DNA of 64,000 nucleotides from DATKAS01 sp963773315 (GTDB taxonomy: Bacteria; Actinomycetota; Acidimicrobiia; Acidimicrobiales; DATKAS01): assembly GCA_963773315.1 (NCBI GenBank), contig CAVZAF010000001.1, forward strand, positions 1 to 64,000, given 5' to 3'. The notes under the pieces are model-generated. The model was given only the letters and a program-made list of their open reading frames with translations. It was not told the DNA's origin and ran no database searches. The stretch's first letter is position 1, and each line of letters begins with the position of its first letter. Both the position numbers and the translations under genes were made by a program. Positions 61,772 to 64,000 of this stretch are shown in pieces.

Positions 61772-62933
61772 TTGACGAGAGGAAGCACCTCTTCGGCCAG
61801 GCGTGTCATCTGCTCGTCGGTCTTCTCGTAGGTGTCGCCGGAGAAGTTCGGGAACAGGACGAGGTCCTGCAGCGACAGCGTGTCCTTGAAGAACTGGATG
61901 CCCTCGGCCACCTGCTCGGGCGTGCCCACGACCCACGTCTTCTGACCGAGCGAGTTCTCGAGCGTGGGGATGAGCCCGGGCGCGACCGGCTTGCCATCGT
62001 CACCTGCGTACCCACGACTCCAGCCGTACGGACCGAGGAACTTCCAGAACTCGTCGTGACCGGGACGAGCCGAGTCGAGCGCTTCCTCGTAGGTGTCCTC
62101 GACGCGCACGTTGAGGACGAGCAGCCGCTTCTCGCCCGGAGCGAGCTCGGCGCCGTCGTGCGACTCGGCCCACACCTCGCCGAAGCGATCGAAGAACCGC
62201 TTGATGAACTTGTGGTTCTGGTTCCAGAACACGCCGCCGTGGCTCAGGGTCGGGGCGTGCTCGAGCGTGGGCGGCGACGTGATCGCCTGCCAGATCTCGT
62301 ACGGGTACTTCGGGCGCGGGATCAACGTGAGCGTCTCGACGAAGCCTCCCCGATCGGGGATGCCCGCGGGCGGGAACTCGAAGTACTTCCCCTTGTACGA
62401 GAACGTCTCGTTCTCGAACGCGAGCTTGATCACCTCGAGCGACTCGTCGGTGATCTCGCGGTTGATGCGGTCGGCCTCGGCCATGTCGGGGTTGTCGAAC
62501 GACCCGATCGACACCCGGTTGCCCGACAGCGACTGGATCTCGCGCGGCACGGTGCCGCGACCGACGCCGAGGATCGCCGCGACCACCGGACAGGTTGTGC
62601 AACGTCGCGAAGTCCTCGGCGAGCCGCAGCGGATGCCACTGGGCGATGATGTTGAACATCGTGCCGATGCGGATGCGGCTCGTGCGCTCGGCGAGGAACG
62701 CTCCGAACAGGATGCCGTTCGGGCATGACCTCGTAGCCCTCGTGCTGGAAGTGGTGCTCGGTCAGCCAGTAGCTGTCGTAGCCGAGCTCCTCGGCCCGCA
62801 CGCCCATGTCGAGCAAACGCTCCTGCGCGTGCCAGAAGTCCTTCTGCTCGTAGCGCCTGCTCATCGGCGCCGGCGGCCCCGCCCCGGCATCGTCGATCTC
62901 GACGCCACCGAAGAAGAAGACCCCTACACGCAT
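61768..62933 (-). CDS. LLM-class flavin-dependent oxidoreductase
   Basis: Luciferase-like monooxygenase fold using FMNH2 or F420. MRVGVFFFGGVEIDDAG, ELGYDSYWLTEHHFQHEGYE, IGTMFNIIAQWHPLRLAEDF and VAAILGVGRGTVPREIQSLS fit the family, as does TWVVGTPEQVAEGIQFFKDT near the end. Substrate unknown. Frameshifts near 62722 and 62589. About 388 residues. GGAG lies a few bases before the ATG. It is 19 bases downstream of the dehalogenase-like gene and overlaps rarA. Confidence 0.87.
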
Positions 62934-62952
62934 GACTCCATCATGACGCACG

Positions 62953-63860
62953 TCACGAGCCGGCGAGCCACTCCACGATGACGTTGGCGAGCTCTTCACC
63001 CTTGTCCTCTTGCAGGAAGTGCCCACCGCCCTCGATGGTCGTGTGGGGCTGCCCCTTCGTGCCCGGCACCCGCGCCTGGAACGCACGGTCTGCGCCCCGC
63101 GTGATCGGGTCCTGATCGCTGAACGCGGTGAGCGCGGGCTTCTCCCACTTCTCGAGCACGGTCCACGCCGCCTTGTTCGGAGCCGACGCAGGATCGTCCG
63201 GCGAGATCGGCACCAGCACCGGGAACTTCCGCGCGCCCGCCTTGTACGAGTCGTCCGGGAACGGCGCGTCGTACGCCGCGATGACGTCTTCGCGACAGCT
63301 CGGTGCGACACCCGCCCTTGATGATGCCGCCGACGTGGAAGTTCGGCGTCGTCTGCGAGTACTCGCGCCAGCGGAGGAACGCCTCGCCCGGCGCTGCGTC
63401 ACCGGTGGGAAGGAAGCCGTTGGCGACGACGACGCGATCGAACCGATCGGGGTTCTCCGCGAGCAGACGCAAGCCGATCAGCGCGCCCCAGTCCTGGCAC
63501 ACGAGCGTCGCGTGCTGCAGATCGACAGCCTTCAGCCACGCCGTCATCCAGTCGACGTGCCGTTGGTACGTGTAGTCGTCGAGCTCGGTGGGCTTGTCGC
63601 TGCGGCCGAAGCCGACGAGATCGGGAGCAACGGCGCGATACCCCGCGCCGGTGAAGACCGGGATCATCTTCCGGTACAGGTACGCCCACGACGGCTCGCC
63701 GTGCATGCACAGGATCGGGTTCGCGTCCGCCGGGCCCTTCGTCGACGTGGTGGACGCGCAGCGTGCCGCCCTCGCCGTCGGGAACCTCGGTGTAGCGCGG
63801 GGCGAACGTCCACCCCGGGAGGTTCTCGAACCGATCGTCAGGTGTCCGCAGCGCGCGCAT
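62953..63860 (-). CDS. Alpha/beta hydrolase, haloalkane dehalogenase-like
   Basis: About 302 residues. CMHGEPSWAYLYRKMIPVF has the oxyanion HGEP, VAPDLVGFGRSDKP follows, and the nucleophile is an aspartate followed by tryptophan in VCQDWGALIGLRLL, the arrangement of class I haloalkane dehalogenases. FSDQDPITRG could hold the acid and GGGHFLQED the histidine. The second halide-binding tryptophan could not be assigned with certainty, so an epoxide hydrolase-like role is possible. Frameshifts near 63735 and 63312. TAGGGT lies seven bases before the ATG. Confidence 0.84.
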
Positions 63861-63867
63861 GGCTGCG

Positions 63868-63873
63868 ACCCTA
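63868..63873 (-). promoter_or_regulatory. Candidate -10 box for the dehalogenase-like gene
   Basis: TAGGGT on the minus strand, seven bases from the ATG, located directly after the aspS stop codon. Confidence 0.45.
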
Positions 63874-63881
63874 CCGAGCCG

Positions 63882-64000
63882 TCAGGAGCTCGGCGGCAGG
63901 GTGCGCAGGCCGAGGACGGCGAGCTGCTTCGCATCGACGGGCGTCGGCGATCCTGTCATCGGATCCAAGCCCGACTGCGTCTTCGGGAACGCGATCACCT
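63882..64000 (-). CDS. aspS: Aspartate-tRNA ligase, C-terminal end (partial)
   Basis: Only the last 38 codons are in the window. VIAFPKTQSGLDPMTGSPTP then VDAKQLAVLGLRTLPPSS is the characteristic end of bacterial AspRS, where the conserved AFPK-x-x-x-G-x-DP-x-TG segment closes the active site. The gene continues past position 64000. Confidence 0.85.
   Translation of the reverse strand, partial: VIAFPKTQSGLDPMTGSPTPVDAKQLAVLGLRTLPPSS

Overview
The window is about 64 kb of GC-rich chromosome from an actinobacterium. The evidence is a mycobacterial-type integration host factor gene (mihF) between pyrF and gmk, a PriA without a P-loop, a long-form hisG, and the actinobacterial order pyrR-pyr-mihF-gmk-rpoZ-coaBC-metK-priA-def-fmt-rsmB. 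A deep-branching class such as Acidimicrobiia is a guess. Almost everything lies on the minus strand and is housekeeping. I see no insertion sequence, prophage, CRISPR array, tRNA gene or clear transferred island.

Layout from left to right, with transcription mostly right to left. 1-5418: an rRNA operon (5S, 23S, 16S read backwards), with long processing stems and a promoter placed directly behind tyrS. 5447-8309: tyrS, a DNA glycosylase, a thioesterase and an unknown membrane protein. 8529-15632: argC-B-D-F-R-G-H with a promoter and candidate ArgR box. 15684-21152: pheST, a SpoU methylase, rplT, rpmI and infC. 21417-21816 is the only plus-strand gene (DUF1844). 21797-23369: an alkyltransferase-like gene, a ferritin-like/DinB fusion and a cold-shock gene. 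23382-27942: hisG and the riboflavin genes ribD-E-BA-H behind an FMN riboswitch. 28079-37546: mogA, rsmB, fmt, def, priA, metK, coaBC, rpoZ, an aldo/keto reductase, gmk and mihF. 37634-46460: a complete pyrimidine operon pyrR-B-C-carA-carB-pyrD-pyrF behind a PyrR-binding leader. 46539-59028: alaS-ruvX-mltG-aroE, a DUF4388 gene, a prepilin peptidase, aroC-K-B-Q, pepQ, efp and nusB. 59139-64000: small unknown genes, rarA, an LLM flavin oxidoreductase, a haloalkane-dehalogenase-like hydrolase and the end of aspS.

The genes form tightly packed operons. Dozens of neighbours share ATGA, GTGA or TGATG overlaps. More than half of the conserved genes are broken by one or more single-base frameshifts, yet the overlapping stop/start junctions and overall lengths are intact. 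Several shifts fall in C or G runs. I read this as indel error in the assembly, not gene decay, so genes are reported across their full extent with the breaks noted.

The most informative parts are regulatory: a pyr leader in which a PyrR site, the pyrR Shine-Dalgarno and an intrinsic terminator inside the first pyrR codons are stacked; the FMN riboswitch with a hairpin hiding the ribD ribosome site; paired rRNA processing stems; and a repeated TANNNT-N7-start arrangement suggesting leaderless mRNAs. No clearly new biological system was found.
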